From an uncultured Pseudomonadota bacterium (GTDB lineage Bacteria; Pseudomonadota; Gammaproteobacteria; Methylococcales; Methylomonadaceae), in contig CAIZCB010000392.1 in the NCBI GenBank assembly GCA_903931355.1, forward strand, positions 1 to 7,896: a DNA stretch of 7,896 bases, in the 5' to 3' direction. The notes under the pieces are model-generated. The model worked only from the letters and a program-made list of their open reading frames with translations, was not told where the DNA came from and did not search any database. Made by a program: the position numbers and the translations under genes. Below, piece by piece: positions 7,132 to 7,896 of this stretch; positions within the stretch are counted from its first letter, which is position 1, and the number at the start of each line of letters is the position of its first letter.

Positions 7132-7671
7132 TTATTCGTATAAATTCGCGCTTAAATCCGGTGCTGGTGGCAATGTTTCCTGCTCAAAACGCTGGGCATA
7201 ATCATTGCCTGTTGATGCAACCGCATTGGCGGTTAAATTGCGATGCACCGCCAAAAAAGCCCCATCAAAATCCGCATTGAGAAAGCGACTAGAAAGCTGT
7301 TCGCAAAGTCGATATAAAGCTGAATAATCAACGCTTTCACCAGAACTACAACGGTTGATTTTGTCGGATAAAGCTTTGACTACCGACAACACCGATCCAT
7401 CCTGCCGCCAACTGACTACACTCAGTAACACATCATCACCACGACAAGCAATTGCCGCCAACGCGTTGTAAGCCAAATCAACAAACCCCGCCAAAATTTT
7501 AGCGGTGTCGCCAATCGCAATCGCTTGAAAAGTCTCTTGCCCACACTGAAACAACAAAGCCTGACGCATCACTATATCCATATCCGATAAATGCGCAGTG
7601 TCAGGATATTCAGGTTGAGCAATCCCAAATTGCTGATGAAAATCTCTAACTAACTGTAAGTTTTTATTCAT
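7132..7671 (-). CDS. MazG/PRA-PH-like all-alpha NTP pyrophosphohydrolase-fold protein, catalytic site degraded
   Basis: The 179-residue product opens with LVRDFHQQFG, the start typical of the phosphoribosyl-ATP pyrophosphohydrolase-like branch of all-alpha NTP pyrophosphatases. Later it has FLAVHRNLTANA at about 139-150, resembling the F..VHRSN motif of that branch. The metal site looks damaged. Where active members carry EExxE in the first core helix, this protein has QCGQE (residues 42-46), so only Glu46 remains. In the second helix Asp65 (FVDLAYNAL) is kept, but the acidic residue usually four positions earlier is Ala61. It may therefore bind nucleotides without hydrolysing them, or serve a structural or regulatory role; this is inference from motifs. 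It is the first gene of the tight minus-strand cluster, 11 nt upstream of garR, with a good AAGGA site 8 nt before the ATG. I found no convincing promoter between it and the repeats upstream. Family membership is a recognition call and moderately sure. Confidence 0.65.
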   Translation of the reverse strand: MNKNLQLVRDFHQQFGIAQPEYPDTAHLSDMDIVMRQALLFQCGQETFQAIAIGDTAKILAGFVDLAYNALAAIACRGDDVLLSVVSWRQDGSVLSVVKALSDKINRCSSGESVDYSALYRLCEQLSSRFLNADFDGAFLAVHRNLTANAVASTGNDYAQRFEQETLPPAPDLSANLYE

Positions 7672-7679
7672 GATTTTTA

Positions 7680-7684
7680 TCCTT
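7680..7684 (-). promoter_or_regulatory. Ribosome-binding site of the MazG-like gene
   Basis: AAGGA on the minus strand lies 8 nt upstream of the ATG at 7671. It is the clearest Shine-Dalgarno in the cluster and fixes this start. Confidence 0.7.
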
Positions 7685-7752
7685 CAAACAATGAGCGACA
7701 TAAAAAATCAAGCCTTAACGACATCAGCGTAATTAAGTTAAACATTGGGTGT

Positions 7753-7835
7753 GATTCCCCTCTTTGAAAAAGAGGGGCTAGGGGAGATTATTCAAATAAA
7801 TCCCCCTCAATCCCCCTTTTTCAAAGGGGGAGGCA
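7753..7835. repeat. Inverted pair of C-rich palindromic repeats (REP/REPIN-like)
   Basis: Two hairpin-forming units lie head to head around a centre near 7793. The left unit contains CCCCTCTTT-GAA-AAAGAGGGG (7757-7777, 9-bp stem, 3-nt loop). The right contains CCCCCTTT-TTC-AAAGGGGG (7812-7830, 8-bp stem, 3-nt loop). The reverse complement of the left unit aligns with the right: both start AATC, pass through two C-runs, share TTTTTCAAAG, and end in a G-run and CAC. The AT-rich centre also pairs imperfectly (GGGGAGATTATT with AATAAATCCCC), so the whole stretch could fold into one branched structure. There is no U-tract after either hairpin, so a standard intrinsic terminator is unlikely. The layout resembles small mobile palindromic elements such as REP doublets; copy number elsewhere in the genome cannot be seen here. 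Confidence 0.75.
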
Positions 7836-7841
7836 CTTCAC

Positions 7842-7896
7842 TTAAGTCTTAACCGCCACCAAACCATCAACTTTCTGGAAGCCGCGAGGCAGAGCT
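7842..7896 (-). CDS. C-terminal end of an unidentified protein (partial)
   Basis: From the right edge a minus-strand frame reads ALPRGFQKVDGLVAVKT and stops at TAA (7842-7844). The peptide looks like a plausible protein end, and its orientation matches the neighbouring genes. A 17-codon open frame is not significant by itself, however, and I cannot assign a family. If real, this gene ends just before the repeat pair, and the cluster starting at 7671 lies downstream of it. Confidence 0.35.
   Translation of the reverse strand, partial: ALPRGFQKVDGLVAVKT

Noticed and set aside
7686..7752. A possible promoter for the MazG-like gene (TTTAAC with GTTAAG at 17 bp)
   Set aside because: Each hexamer matches only about 3 of 6 consensus bases, which is expected by chance in this AT-rich stretch.
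7753..7835. Hairpins as a CRISPR repeat or an intrinsic terminator
   Set aside because: There are only two units, in inverted rather than direct orientation, with no regular spacers, and no T-tract follows either stem in the direction of the upstream gene.

Overview
The window looks like ordinary chromosomal DNA from a gammaproteobacterium of moderate GC content. SecA matches the Escherichia coli protein closely enough that its Walker A and Walker B motifs fall at the same residue numbers. TrkA, hydroxypyruvate isomerase and tartronate semialdehyde reductase are also of the gammaproteobacterial type. A methylotroph or a sulfur-oxidiser-like lineage is possible, but the sequence does not decide this.

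Layout. Positions 1-2441 (minus strand) hold the first 813 codons of secA, which runs off the left edge. A 207-bp divergent intergenic region follows, with a good sigma70-type promoter facing each way, one for secA and one for trkA. trkA (2649-4004, plus strand) is complete and overlaps the end of a convergent gene by 8 bp. From there to the right edge every gene is on the minus strand. In transcription order (right to left) they are: the last 17 codons of an unidentified gene; a spacer with two inverted copies of a C-rich palindromic repeat; a MazG/PRA-PH-like all-alpha protein with a degraded metal site; garR; hyi; a small VOC (glyoxalase-fold) protein; a two-TM protein with a very basic tail; and a soluble helical protein.

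How the genes fit together. The spacing from 7671 down to 3997 is tight (11 nt, 1-nt overlap, 29 nt, 4 nt, 10-nt overlap), so these six genes probably form one transcription unit. hyi and garR encode consecutive steps, hydroxypyruvate to tartronate semialdehyde to D-glycerate. No glyoxylate carboligase or glycerate kinase gene is visible beside them. The VOC protein, the MazG-like protein and the membrane/helical pair have no assigned role, and their link to glycerate metabolism rests only on operon-like spacing. secA and trkA are housekeeping genes for protein export and potassium uptake.

I see no CRISPR array, phage gene, transposase, tRNA or rRNA. The less ordinary content is the catalytically degraded MazG-like protein, the unrecognised membrane/helical gene pair and the inverted repeat pair at 7753-7835.
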